Source: Glaciecola nitratireducens FR1064
GTDB taxonomy: Bacteria; Pseudomonadota; Gammaproteobacteria; Enterobacterales; Alteromonadaceae
Length of the DNA stretch: 64,000 nucleotides
Reading direction: 5' to 3'
NCBI RefSeq assembly: GCF_000226565.1
Contig: NC_016041.1
Location: forward strand, 682,001-746,000
Part shown: positions 1 through 8,710 of the stretch, piece after piece
Numbering within the stretch: position 1 is the stretch's first letter
How the letters are laid out: each line of letters starts with the position of its first letter
The notes under the pieces: generated by a model
Seen by the model: the letters and a program-made list of their open reading frames with translations, nothing else
The model's database searches: none
Told to the model about the DNA's origin: nothing
Made by a program: the position numbers and the translations under genes

Positions 1-964
1 GCAGCCCGCGAGCAGCTACGTCCGTCGCAACCAATATGTCTGTTGCGCCGCTCGTAAAGTCTTCAAGTACACTCAGTCGCTTCTTCTGAGGAACATCGCC
101 ACTTAGCATGCCAACACGATGTCCGTCAGCCTGCAGCCAAGCGCATACGGTTTCACAACCAAATTTAGTATTGGCAAATACAATGGCTTTGTCTGGCCAT
201 TCGTCTTCAAGGAGCGTTAGTAAAAGCAGTGGTTTATCTTTGTCAGAGGGATAAAACAATTCTTCTGTCACTCTTGTCGCTGTTTTCTTTTCAGGCTCAA
301 TTTGTACGTGCGTCGGATTATTCATATGCTCGTAAGCAAGTTCCTGAACGCGGAAGCTCAATGTTGCAGAAAAAAGCATACTTAAACGCAGAGTAGGATC
401 AGGCATACGTCTAAACAAGTAGCGAATATCTTTTATAAAACCCAAATCAAACATGCGATCTGCTTCATCAAGTACCGCAACTTGTATGTTTTTAAGGGAA
501 AAAATATCTTGCTTGTAATAATCAATAATACGACCGGTTGTACCAATAACAATATCTACGCCTTTCGTTAATTGATCCCGTTGACTTTCATATCCTTCAC
601 CCCCATATATTAAACTTAGCGACAAACCGGAGTGTTTACTGAGTAGTTCCGCATCGTTATAGATTTGCACAGCAAGCTCACGAGTCGGTGCCATAATAAT
701 AGCTCTGGGACTCGGTTTATTTGGCTCGTTGTCAGGTTTTGGGTTATTTAAAAGGTGGTGAAATGTAGCCACCAAGAAAGCAATGGTCTTGCCCGTCCCA
801 GTTTGCGCTTGACCAGCAATGTCGTTTCCCGCAATTAATTGAGGGAGCGCCATTGACTGAATTGGCGTACATTTGGTGAAATTTGCTTCCTCAAGCGCCT
901 TTAAAATCAGCGGATGGATCGGAAGATCGGAAAATGACGTATTTGTTAAATGTGTTTGTGGCAT
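1..964 (-). CDS. rhlB: ATP-dependent RNA helicase RhlB, C-terminus beyond window
   Basis: The first 321 residues of a DEAD-box helicase are present; the rest lies beyond base 1. The start ATG is at 962-964. Visible motifs are the Walker A AQTGTGKT (about residues 53-60), PTREL (93-97), DEAD (166-169), SAT (199-201) and the start of the second RecA lobe with ATDVAARG. Family knowledge: RhlB unwinds structured RNA and works with RNase E and PNPase in the degradosome. It is divergent from trxA-rho, as in E. coli, which is why it is named RhlB rather than another DEAD-box helicase. Confidence 0.9.
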   Translation of the reverse strand, partial: MPQTHLTNTSFSDLPIHPLILKALEEANFTKCTPIQSMALPQLIAGNDIAGQAQTGTGKTIAFLVATFHHLLNNPKPDNEPNKPSPRAIIMAPTRELAVQIYNDAELLSKHSGLSLSLIYGGEGYESQRDQLTKGVDIVIGTTGRIIDYYKQDIFSLKNIQVAVLDEADRMFDLGFIKDIRYLFRRMPDPTLRLSMLFSATLSFRVQELAYEHMNNPTHVQIEPEKKTATRVTEELFYPSDKDKPLLLLTLLEDEWPDKAIVFANTKFGCETVCAWLQADGHRVGMLSGDVPQKKRLSVLEDFTSGATDILVATDVAARGL

Positions 965-980
965 AGCTTATAGCTTATCA

Positions 981-1009
981 TTGCTTGCATTAAGAACATT
1001 TTCTATTAA
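981..1009 (+). promoter_or_regulatory. Probable trxA promoter
   Basis: A TTGCTT box (981-986) and a TATTAA box (1004-1009) are separated by 17 bases in the rhlB/trxA divergent gap. Transcription would begin about 45 bases before the trxA start. Inferred from box match and position only. Confidence 0.45.
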
Positions 1010-1062
1010 CACTATAGGGCAAAGCTGAAAGTCTCAGCGGATGACCAAATTTGGAGAAAAGA

Positions 1063-1389
1063 ATGAGCGACAAAATAATCTCGTTGAGTGACGAAAAATT
1101 CGAAGCAGATGTTATCAATGCTAACGGTCCTGTGTTAGTTGATTTCTGGGCAGAATGGTGCGGCCCTTGTAAAATGATCGCCCCAATCTTATCTGAGATT
1201 GCTGACGAGTTTGATGGAAAGGTAACAGTTGGCAAGCTTAATGTCGATGAAAATAACGAAACGCCACCTAAATATGGTATTCGTGGTATTCCGACCTTAT
1301 TACTTTTCAAAAATGGTGCAGTTGCAGCGACGAAGGTCGGTGCATTGTCAAAAACTCAGCTGGTTGAATTTTTGAACGAAAATATTTAA
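1063..1389 (+). CDS. trxA: Thioredoxin 1
   Basis: A 108-residue cytoplasmic thioredoxin that reduces protein disulfides and receives electrons from thioredoxin reductase. The redox motif WCGPC lies within [11 protein letters not shown], and the conserved cis-Pro is in [12 protein letters not shown] longer reading from TTG at 1051 exists, but the ATG at 1063 has a GGAG ribosome site at 1053-1056 and gives the normal family length. It lies between rhlB (divergent) and rho, the E. coli order, and is followed by its own terminator. Confidence 0.97.
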   Translation: MSDKIISLSDEKFEADVINANGPVLVDFWAEWCGPCKMIAPILSEIADEFDGKVTVGKLNVDENNETPPKYGIRGIPTLLLFKNGAVAATKVGALSKTQLVEFLNENI

Positions 1390-1427
1390 GTCAGATACAA
1401 GACAGCTATCATCAACTTATAAAATTT

Positions 1428-1457
1428 AAGGCCAACATTTTTTTGCTGGCCTTTTTT
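1428..1457 (+). terminator. Rho-independent terminator after trxA
   Basis: The arms AAGGCCA (1428-1434) and TGGCCTT (1447-1453) pair, and the second arm runs into a T tract. It separates trxA from rho. Confidence 0.85.
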
Positions 1458-1844
1458 ATAAATAAAGTTATTTTTTTGTAAAACTGGACGATAACTTTAT
1501 TTAGTGCTAACTTAACTGGGCGCTCATCCGAGCTAACCTTTTTTATATTCCTCCAGCGTCATCTATTAATTAGTTTCCTATTTATTTAGGTAACGTAAGC
1601 AACATCGATTAATAGGAACTGTTAAAGCAGTTCATTGATTCTAGCTTGTATCAGCCGATTGTTGTTATTTGCTGAAATCGAACAGCATACAAAAATTGCA
1701 TTGGAAGAAAACATAAAATCAAACCTCAATAATTGACAATTTAACCAGAGACTACTTTTGATAGGGCATAGTGAGAAAGAACGAGTAATTTGTAATTTAT
1801 TCTTTGTACTTTTTTACGCAGCCTAAACATAAAGACCCACCAAT
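1458..1844 (+). promoter_or_regulatory. Long rho leader with candidate promoter
   Basis: About 390 bases without a convincing gene precede rho. A perfect TTGACA box at 1733-1738 is followed 18 bases later by a weak TTTGAT, leaving a leader of roughly 75 bases. Enterobacterial rho is controlled by Rho-dependent attenuation in its leader; a similar role here is inference. No RhoL-like leader peptide was recognised. Confidence 0.35.
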
Positions 1845-3110
1845 ATGAATTTGAACGAATTAAAAGACAAACCCATCAGTGAATTAGTATCCTTATCTTC
1901 AGAGATGGGGCTTGAAAACCTCGCTCGCGCTAGAAAACAAGATATTATATTTTCAATTTTAAAGTCCCATGCAAAAGGCGGCGAAGACATTTTTGGAGGC
2001 GGCGTTCTCGAGATCCTTCAAGACGGTTTCGGATTCCTGCGTTCAGGTGATAGTTCTTATTTAGCTGGACCCGATGATATTTACGTATCACCGAGTCAAA
2101 TTAGACGCTTTAATTTGCGCACAGGCGATACGATCGTTGGGAAAATTCGTCCACCGAAGGACAGCGAACGTTACTTTGCATTATTGAAAATAAGTGAAGT
2201 AAACTTTGATAAACCTGAAAATTCTCGCAATAAAATCCTCTTCGAAAACTTAACACCGCTGCACGCTAATGAGCGTTTCAGGCTCGAGCGTGGAAATGGC
2301 AGTACGGAAGATATTACTGCACGTGTACTCGATTTGGCTGCCCCTATCGGCCGCGGTCAGCGTGGTTTGATTGTTGCACCTCCTAAAGCGGGTAAAACAC
2401 TGTTACTGCAAAATATCGCGCAATCGATTGCGGCAAATCACCCAGAAGCACAGCTCATGGTTTTGTTAATCGATGAGCGTCCTGAAGAAGTAACAGAGAT
2501 GCAGCGTTTGGTGCAAGGTGAAGTTATTGCTTCAACTTTTGATGAACCAGCGAGTCGCCATGTTCAGGTTGCTGAAATGGTTATCGAAAAGGCGAAACGC
2601 TTAGTCGAACATAAAAAAGACGTGGTGATCCTTCTTGATTCAATCACTCGTTTAGCACGCGCGTACAACACGGTTATCCCATCGTCAGGTAAAGTATTGA
2701 CGGGTGGTGTTGATGCAAATGCATTGCACAAGCCAAAACGTTTCTTTGGTGCAGCTCGTAACGTAGAGGAAGGCGGTAGCTTAACCATCATTGCAACGGC
2801 CCTAATTGATACCGGTTCTAAAATGGATGAAGTTATCTATGAAGAATTTAAAGGCACGGGCAACATGGAACTGCATCTAAATCGTAAGATTTCTGAAAAG
2901 CGTGTGTTCCCTGCAATTGATATCAATCGCTCGGGTACTCGTCGTGAGGAACTATTAACGACGCCAGACGAACTACAGAAGATGTGGATACTGCGTAAAA
3001 TTGTTCACGATATGACTGAAATCGATGCAATTGAATTCCTAATAGGTCGTTTAGCCATGACGAAAACGAACGATGAGTTCTTTGAGTCAATGAAACGCCA
3101 GAAAGGCTAG
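1845..3110 (+). CDS. rho: Transcription termination factor Rho
   Basis: A 421-residue hexameric RNA-dependent ATPase that releases transcripts at Rho-dependent terminators, close to E. coli Rho in length (419). Visible parts are the N-terminal helical domain, the RNA-binding cold-shock-like fold ([17 protein letters not shown], about 51-67), the Walker A PPKAGKT (about 179-185), the Walker [17 protein letters not shown] and the Q/R-loop region [20 protein letters not shown]. The ATG has only a weak ribosome site. It is a single-gene unit between two terminators. Confidence 0.98.
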   Translation: MNLNELKDKPISELVSLSSEMGLENLARARKQDIIFSILKSHAKGGEDIFGGGVLEILQDGFGFLRSGDSSYLAGPDDIYVSPSQIRRFNLRTGDTIVGKIRPPKDSERYFALLKISEVNFDKPENSRNKILFENLTPLHANERFRLERGNGSTEDITARVLDLAAPIGRGQRGLIVAPPKAGKTLLLQNIAQSIAANHPEAQLMVLLIDERPEEVTEMQRLVQGEVIASTFDEPASRHVQVAEMVIEKAKRLVEHKKDVVILLDSITRLARAYNTVIPSSGKVLTGGVDANALHKPKRFFGAARNVEEGGSLTIIATALIDTGSKMDEVIYEEFKGTGNMELHLNRKISEKRVFPAIDINRSGTRREELLTTPDELQKMWILRKIVHDMTEIDAIEFLIGRLAMTKTNDEFFESMKRQKG

Positions 3111-3167
3111 TTTGATTAGGATATTTTATCGATAAACTGATGAAGTAAATCTTAATGCGCTACAAAA

Positions 3168-3201
3168 AAAACCGTGCTGTGTTCAACATCACGGTTTTTT
3201 T
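3168..3201 (+). terminator. Rho-independent terminator after rho
   Basis: The arms AAACCGTG (3169-3176) and CACGGTTT (3190-3197) surround a 13-base interior and run into a T tract. There is an A tract on the other side. Confidence 0.8.
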
Positions 3202-3323
3202 ATGAGTGTACGAAATGTATTTATAAAAATTGCGTTAAATCAAATGAAGGGTCAAAAAGAATGTTACATCCCTGTCCGGTTTGATAACTTAAATCCTCTT
3301 TAACTTAAAATAATCATATCGCA

Positions 3324-4307
3324 ATGGCCTCCGACCAAAATATAGCTCCTCAACAAAATATAAATAGTGCAGCAAACTCATCATTTGCAACTGTCGTTGG
3401 CACAATGCGATTGCCCTTCCTTTTGTTAACTCTAGCCTGCCTATTACTTGCTTTTTCGCTGGCTTACAAGAATACGGAGAGTTTGCAATGGCATTTAATT
3501 GTATTGATTAGTATCGGTGCTCTTTGCGCTCATATCTCGGTTAATATGCTCAATGAATACGCAGACTTTAGTTCAGGACTCGATTTACACACGCAACGCA
3601 CACCTTTCAGTGGTGGAAGTGGTGCGCTAGTTGCTCAGCCTGCAGCAAAACGCACTGTCTTAGTATTTGCTTGCATCAATCTTTTGATATGTTGCTCTAT
3701 CGGGTTGTTTTTTACATTTACAGCGGGTCGAGAAATTTTGAGTATCGGTCTTTTAGGTGTTGTTATCGTCATTACGTACACAAAGTGGATAAATCGCTTT
3801 CCATTTTTATGCCTCATTGCACCAGGCTTAGCCTTTGGTGTTTTATTGGTAAACGGCAGCTACTTTGTGTTGACAGGCAGTTTCCAAATTGATGTGATAA
3901 TGATTAGTTTGCTTCCATTTTTTGTGGTTAACAACCTACTCTTGTTAAACCAATTTCCTGACATCAAAGCGGATTTAGTCCATGGGCGCAATCATTGGCT
4001 AATAAAATACGGCGTCTCATCCGGTGTTTACGTGTATCTCACGATGGCAGTATTTAGTTTGGTAACGCTCGGATTATTAGTTTTTTTCGACTACTTACCG
4101 CTGATAAGTGCTATAACCTTGCCCCCTATATTAATTGGTATTTACTTGGGGATTAAATTGAATCGAATTACTAAAGACAGCAAAGACACTCCAAGTAACG
4201 AGGAACTTACGCCTTTGATGGGGGGAAATGTAGCGATTACGATTTCAATCCCAGTGTTGCTAGGAATTAGCGTGCTTATCGATAGTTTCTATCAGCAGAG
4301 TTGGTAG
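3324..4307 (+). CDS. UbiA-family prenyltransferase (MenA-like)
   Basis: A 327-residue polytopic membrane protein. The first Asp-rich motif of the UbiA superfamily is present as NEYADFSSGLD (N77, D81, D87) and the second as DIKAD (D213, D217). Both bind the Mg-diphosphate of a prenyl donor. The best family fit is the MenA-like branch that attaches a polyprenyl chain to 1,4-dihydroxy-2-naphthoate in menaquinone synthesis, but the PFSGGSG segment is not the usual MenA sequence and no other men gene is near. The acceptor is therefore open. It stands alone between rho and an M20 hydrolase. Confidence 0.75.
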   Translation: MASDQNIAPQQNINSAANSSFATVVGTMRLPFLLLTLACLLLAFSLAYKNTESLQWHLIVLISIGALCAHISVNMLNEYADFSSGLDLHTQRTPFSGGSGALVAQPAAKRTVLVFACINLLICCSIGLFFTFTAGREILSIGLLGVVIVITYTKWINRFPFLCLIAPGLAFGVLLVNGSYFVLTGSFQIDVIMISLLPFFVVNNLLLLNQFPDIKADLVHGRNHWLIKYGVSSGVYVYLTMAVFSLVTLGLLVFFDYLPLISAITLPPILIGIYLGIKLNRITKDSKDTPSNEELTPLMGGNVAITISIPVLLGISVLIDSFYQQSW

Positions 4308-4449
4308 GTTTAGTAGCAGGTTAGGAAACGGGTAAAGCTCGTAATTTGCTCTCTTTTGCGCTAATGTCTAGTGCATCGTTGGCGCGCACGAAACGCGTCT
4401 AGTCGAATAACAATATCCAACAATAATAAAACCAAGGTAGGTCCTGAAT

Positions 4450-5787
4450 ATGAAACGCTTACTCCCTTTATTCAATAGATTCAAGCCAGCGGCAATTTCT
4501 TTAACGGCGGTTTCGCTAATTGCACTTTCTGGTATTGCGCACGCTGACGATCACGATAAGGTGTCTATGATGGCCGATAAAATCGAGCCAGAAGTGATTA
4601 AATGGCGCCATCACTTGCATCAAAATCCTGAACTATCAAACCGCGAATTTGAAACAGCAAAGTATGTTGAAAAGTATTTGCGTGGATTAGGCTTAGAGGT
4701 CACCACCGGTATCGCTATTACTGGTGTTGTTGCCATATTAGATTCAGGAAAGCCAGGGCCTACAGTTGCCTTGCGCGCTGATATGGACGGTCTACCGGTT
4801 CCTGAGCAGAATGATTTACCTTTTAAATCTACGGCTAAAGGCATGTTAGATGGCAATGAAGTGCCGGTTATGCATGCCTGCGGACATGATACGCATATGG
4901 CAATGTTGATGGGAGCTGCAAAGATCCTGACCGACATGAAAGGCGAATTGCGCGGAAAGGTGAAGTTTATTTTCCAGCCAGCTGAAGAGGGTGCGCCATC
5001 TGGTGAAAAAGGCGGTGCAGAAGTGATGGTTCAAGAAGGTGTATTAAAGAACCCTGATGTAGACGTGATTTTTGGTCTACACATCAGTTCAAACACTGAC
5101 GTTGGTAAAGTACGCTATAAACACGGCGGTATTATGGCAGCGGTTGACCCGTTTAAAATTATAGTGAAGGGTAAGCAGGCCCATGGCGCTTATCCTTGGA
5201 AGAGCGTTGATCCAATTACTACTTCAGCGCAAATTATTATGGCACTGCAAACTGTAGTTAGCCGAGAAATTAAAGTAATTGACGACGCTGCTGTGGTTAC
5301 CATTGGTTCTATTCATGGCGGAAATCGCTCTAATATTATTCCAAATGAAGTCACAATGGTGGGTACTATCCGCACACTAAACAAGGCTGCTCGTGAACAT
5401 ATGTATGAAGCAATACCACGCAAAGTAAAGGGTATTGCGGATAGTATGAGAGCTGAAGCTGAAGTCATACTGCCATTGGACTATAGTTACCCAATTACCT
5501 TTAATGACCCAGCACTGATGGATCAAGTGCTGCCTACCTTGGTGCGCACGGCTGGCAAAGAAAATGTAATAGATTCTAAAGCGGTGACAGGCGCAGAAGA
5601 CTTCTCTTTCTTCCAACAAGAAATACCAGGTATTTATCTATGGGTGGGAGGTAAGCCATTAGATGTATCTGAAGCGGATTCGCCCGCGCATCATACTCCT
5701 GAGTTTTTCGTAGACGACAGTGGTATGAAGCTTGGTGTAGAGCTTCTCACGAACTTAACTCTGGATTATATGAATAGCGCAAAATAA
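4450..5787 (+). CDS. Exported M20-family amidohydrolase
   Basis: A 445-residue protein with a signal peptide (residues 1-32, basic start, hydrophobic core, cleavage near AHA-DD). It belongs to the M20D amidohydrolase group (IAA-amino acid hydrolase, hippurate hydrolase and N-acyl amino acid deacylase relatives). Metal-site signatures are HACGHDTHM (142-150), the Glu pair in FQPAEEG (179-180), GLHIS, and a late His near HHTPEF. It probably removes acyl groups from small amides in the periplasm. The substrate cannot be told from the sequence. It ends at a strong bidirectional terminator. Confidence 0.85.
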   Translation: MKRLLPLFNRFKPAAISLTAVSLIALSGIAHADDHDKVSMMADKIEPEVIKWRHHLHQNPELSNREFETAKYVEKYLRGLGLEVTTGIAITGVVAILDSGKPGPTVALRADMDGLPVPEQNDLPFKSTAKGMLDGNEVPVMHACGHDTHMAMLMGAAKILTDMKGELRGKVKFIFQPAEEGAPSGEKGGAEVMVQEGVLKNPDVDVIFGLHISSNTDVGKVRYKHGGIMAAVDPFKIIVKGKQAHGAYPWKSVDPITTSAQIIMALQTVVSREIKVIDDAAVVTIGSIHGGNRSNIIPNEVTMVGTIRTLNKAAREHMYEAIPRKVKGIADSMRAEAEVILPLDYSYPITFNDPALMDQVLPTLVRTAGKENVIDSKAVTGAEDFSFFQQEIPGIYLWVGGKPLDVSEADSPAHHTPEFFVDDSGMKLGVELLTNLTLDYMNSAK

Positions 5788-5805
5788 GCGCTAAATATTG
5801 CTATA

Positions 5806-5843
5806 AAAAAAGCACGATATTGCGTATAATATCGTGCTTTTTT
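5806..5843. terminator. Bidirectional terminator between amidohydrolase and purE
   Basis: The arms GCACGATAT (5812-5820) and ATATCGTGC (5829-5837) pair perfectly. An A tract precedes and a T tract follows, so either strand could terminate here. Confidence 0.9.
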
Positions 5844-5905
5844 AATGGCTAGCCAAAATTATTAGTATGATCCCTTGGCTTTAACTAACTGAAGTGGTAA
5901 TTAAA

Positions 5906-6397
5906 ATGGCGCAAGTTGCAATTGTAATGGGTTCAAAATCTGATTGGCCTACGATGCAAAAAGCAGCTCTTATGCTGAAAGAGCTCGGTGTTTCATATGA
6001 AGCAAAAGTAGTTTCAGCCCATCGCACTCCCAATTTATTAGTTGAATTTGCTGAAAGTGCAGCAGATCATGGTGTGCAGGTTATTATCGCCGGTGCAGGT
6101 GGGGCGGCTCATTTGCCGGGCATGATCGCGGCTCACACTTATCTCCCCGTATTCGGCTGCCCAGTTAAGTCTAGCCAACTAAACGGTTTAGATTCACTCC
6201 TTTCTATTGTACAAATGCCTAAGGGTGTTGCTGTAGGTACGCTTGCTATTGGCGAAGCGGGTGCTGCTAATGCCGGCTTACTTGCCGCTCAGGTTATTGC
6301 GCTGCAAGAGCCAAAAGTAAGAGACGCCATCATTGCGTTTCGACAAAAGCAGTCTGACACTGTTATGAGTAACCAAAACTTGGAATTAGAAGAGTGA
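5906..6397 (+). CDS. purE: N5-carboxyaminoimidazole ribonucleotide mutase
   Basis: A 163-residue class I PurE that converts N5-CAIR to CAIR in purine synthesis. The signature GSKSDWPTM is near the N-terminus, followed by SAHRTP and the glycine-rich [16 protein letters not shown] at 5894 is in frame, but the ATG at 5906 gives the start usual in the family ([13 protein letters not shown]). It overlaps purK by 4 bases (GTGA), implying translational coupling. E. coli PurE has 169 residues, so the gene is full length. Confidence 0.96.
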   Translation: MAQVAIVMGSKSDWPTMQKAALMLKELGVSYEAKVVSAHRTPNLLVEFAESAADHGVQVIIAGAGGAAHLPGMIAAHTYLPVFGCPVKSSQLNGLDSLLSIVQMPKGVAVGTLAIGEAGAANAGLLAAQVIALQEPKVRDAIIAFRQKQSDTVMSNQNLELEE

Positions 6398-7539
6398 GAG
6401 TTTTAGTTTATGGTTCTGGCCAACTTGCTCAAATGATGTATTTGGCGGCTGCGCCTTTGGGCGTGATCGTCAGTGCGGTTGATGTTGTGACGGAAACCGT
6501 CGTCAACCCAATATCAAAAAAGGCCACGGGCGTGCCATTACATCGTGCAATTGAAGAATCCAATGCAATAACGGTTGAATTTGAGCATGTGCCAGAGCAC
6601 TTGTTGTTGGACGCTGACAAAAGTGGGAAGCTTTATCCTAACGTAGCTTCTATATTGGCAGGAGCTGATCGCGTTAGAGAAAAAGCGTTGCTGGTGAAAA
6701 ATAATATTCCGAACTGTGAGTATTTGCTTATTGACCATGTTGATCAGCTTGATGATGTGGTTGAGCGCTTGGGTGAAAAAGTTATCTTCAAAGCCAGCAG
6801 AGATGGCTATGATGGCTATGGTCAATGGCGCATAAGTTCTGCGTCAGATCTGGTCAATGTGCGTAAAGATTTTGCCCTCCTTGATTTAAAAAAAGTGCCT
6901 GTTATTGCTGAAAAAATGATGCAATTCGACCGTGAAATTTCGTTAGTTGGAGCAAGAAGCCAAGACGGACAGATAGCATGTTTCAGTTTAGCTGAAAATT
7001 TACATCACGAAGGGCAACTACACGTCTCAGTCGCGCCAATTACGCAATTGACTGAGGCATTGCAGAAAAAAGCCAAGGACATTTTTGAAACGCTGGCAAC
7101 CGCAATGGATTACGTTGGTGTACTAGCCGTTGAATTGTTTCAATGCGGTGAAGAGCTATACGTTAACGAGATAGCGCCAAGAGTACATAATTCGGGTCAT
7201 TGGACCCAGCAAGGGTGCTCTACTAGCCAATTCGAACAGCATATTCGAGCGGTTCTAAATTTGCCCTTGGGCAGCACAGAACTCATCGGAACAAGCGCAA
7301 TGGTGAATATCATTGGTTGCACCGCCTTTAGCCGTGACCTGATTGGTATTCCAGATGTGCATTTGCATTGGTATGGTAAAGAAGTTCGTAAAAAGCGCAA
7401 AATGGGCCACATTAATGTTGTCGCAAAGTCCCACGCCAGTTTGGGTAAGAAGCTAAAGCAACTTATCGAATTCTTACCCGTCGAATATTTCCCTAAATTG
7501 GAAAGTGAAGCGACAAGACTAGAAAACGAAAAAAACTAA
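6394..7539 (+). CDS. purK: N5-carboxyaminoimidazole ribonucleotide synthase
   Basis: A 381-residue ATP-grasp enzyme that makes N5-CAIR from AIR, ATP and bicarbonate, the substrate of PurE. Visible features are the N-terminal [24 protein letters not shown], the ATP-grasp segment [13 protein letters not shown], and the metal and substrate segment [14 protein letters not shown]. The start is GTG, overlapping the purE stop by 4 bases. purE-purK is a conserved two-gene operon. Confidence 0.97.
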   Translation: MRVLVYGSGQLAQMMYLAAAPLGVIVSAVDVVTETVVNPISKKATGVPLHRAIEESNAITVEFEHVPEHLLLDADKSGKLYPNVASILAGADRVREKALLVKNNIPNCEYLLIDHVDQLDDVVERLGEKVIFKASRDGYDGYGQWRISSASDLVNVRKDFALLDLKKVPVIAEKMMQFDREISLVGARSQDGQIACFSLAENLHHEGQLHVSVAPITQLTEALQKKAKDIFETLATAMDYVGVLAVELFQCGEELYVNEIAPRVHNSGHWTQQGCSTSQFEQHIRAVLNLPLGSTELIGTSAMVNIIGCTAFSRDLIGIPDVHLHWYGKEVRKKRKMGHINVVAKSHASLGKKLKQLIEFLPVEYFPKLESEATRLENEKN

Positions 7540-7549
7540 AAAGTTAGGC

Positions 7550-7577
7550 TTGACAATCAACGCCGTATCCATACAAT
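7550..7577 (+). promoter_or_regulatory. Promoter of the orphan tRNA-Thr
   Basis: A consensus TTGACA (7550-7555) lies 16 bases from TACAAT (7572-7577), followed by ACGCATCC. The same downstream word occurs at the rRNA operon promoter in this window. A start near 7584 gives a short leader before the tRNA. Confidence 0.8.
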
Positions 7578-7617
7578 ACGCATCCTTCTTGCAGCAGCAA
7601 GATTCCTGTTTTAGTGT

Positions 7618-7693
<76 letters not shown>

Positions 7694-8098
7694 TTTCACA
7701 CTTTTATAGCTCCTAGTAGTTCGATTCCAACAGACAGTATCATCCCTAATCAGTCCATTCGTAGAACTTCTAAGGCTAGGATTTGAATAGAGGCTTAAAC
7801 ACGCGTCCAGAAATGGAATTTATAAAGTAAGCCTCGTTGCTGTCGAGCTCGCTCAATAAATATAAGGTTTACAGTATAAATTTTGGCACCTTTACTTCTA
7901 TACTCATACTTTCTATTCTTAACTTGCCGTCTGAGATTGTATTAGACTAGTATTAAAGTATATCGTCCATCGCCTCTTCACATTTGTCCTTAAAATGCGT
8001 TTTAGCCTGAAAAACGAATATCAGACCTTTAATCAAGCTGTCGTTAAAGATAATAGTTTGTCGTCGAGACTCAACAAAAGCGAGAAAATAAACGTTTC
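7694..8098. other. Gene-free stretch between tRNA-Thr and the H-NOX gene
   Basis: 405 bases with no supported gene. An 11-base match to the tRNA T-arm occurs at 7718-7728, too short to call an attachment site. No strong promoter boxes were identified for the H-NOX gene. Confidence 0.4.
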
Positions 8099-8710
8099 AT
8101 GATCGGTATTATTCAAAAAGTGTTAATGGACTTATTGGTGTCAACTGGCGGCGAAAGTCTAAAGCAGAGCGTTTTACAGCACGCTGGTTTACCACCCGAC
8201 ATGCATTTTCGTATCGATCAAAACTACTCCGATATTGACTGCTTAAAGTTAATTGATGCTGCGGTGGTTGAAACCGGTTTATCTGCAAATGAAGTATACG
8301 CACTATATGCAACGGCCTTCATTAACCAAGTCAGAGATTTATTTCCCCGATTTTTCGAAATATCTAAAACCTCTGAAGAATTTTTGATGCGCCAAGCCAC
8401 TGTTCATGCAGTCATGGCCTCTGGCCTGCAACATAGTGAAGATAGAAAACAAGTCACTGACAAATTTTCAGCAACACAGCTTAGTCCAAGGCTCGTGAGA
8501 ATAGATTATCGCTCCCCTAATCTACTTTGTGGCCTTTTCAAGGCTTTAGTTCATGAAGTTAGCAGCATATATAACGAAACCGTATCAATAAGCTGCACTC
8601 GATGTGTCAAGGAAGGTCAAAGTGAATGTAGCTTCAACCTTCAATGGCCGCAGTCAAAATCTGATCAGCATCAGCATGTCAAAATTAAAGTAATTAACCC
8701 CGATGATTAA
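8099..8710 (+). CDS. H-NOX family (heme/NO-type) sensor protein
   Basis: A 203-residue stand-alone H-NOX domain. Seen: an N-terminal start of family type (MIGIIQKVLMDLLVSTGGE), the expected proximal histidine H103 (in ATVHAVM), and the Y-x-S part of the YxSxR heme-propionate motif as YRSPN (137-141), where the Arg is replaced by Asn141. Four cysteines (C144, C166, C169, C177) have the spacing of the structural zinc site known in some bacterial H-NOX proteins. Family role: binding NO or sensing redox state, then controlling a partner enzyme. The partner is very likely the PAS-GGDEF-EAL protein whose start overlaps this gene by 8 bases. Confidence 0.88.
   Translation: MIGIIQKVLMDLLVSTGGESLKQSVLQHAGLPPDMHFRIDQNYSDIDCLKLIDAAVVETGLSANEVYALYATAFINQVRDLFPRFFEISKTSEEFLMRQATVHAVMASGLQHSEDRKQVTDKFSATQLSPRLVRIDYRSPNLLCGLFKALVHEVSSIYNETVSISCTRCVKEGQSECSFNLQWPQSKSDQHQHVKIKVINPDD

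Noticed and set aside
7718..7728. 11-base copy of the tRNA-Thr T-arm sequence 25 bases after the tRNA
   Set aside because: Too short to call an attachment site; no integrase or element boundary is nearby.
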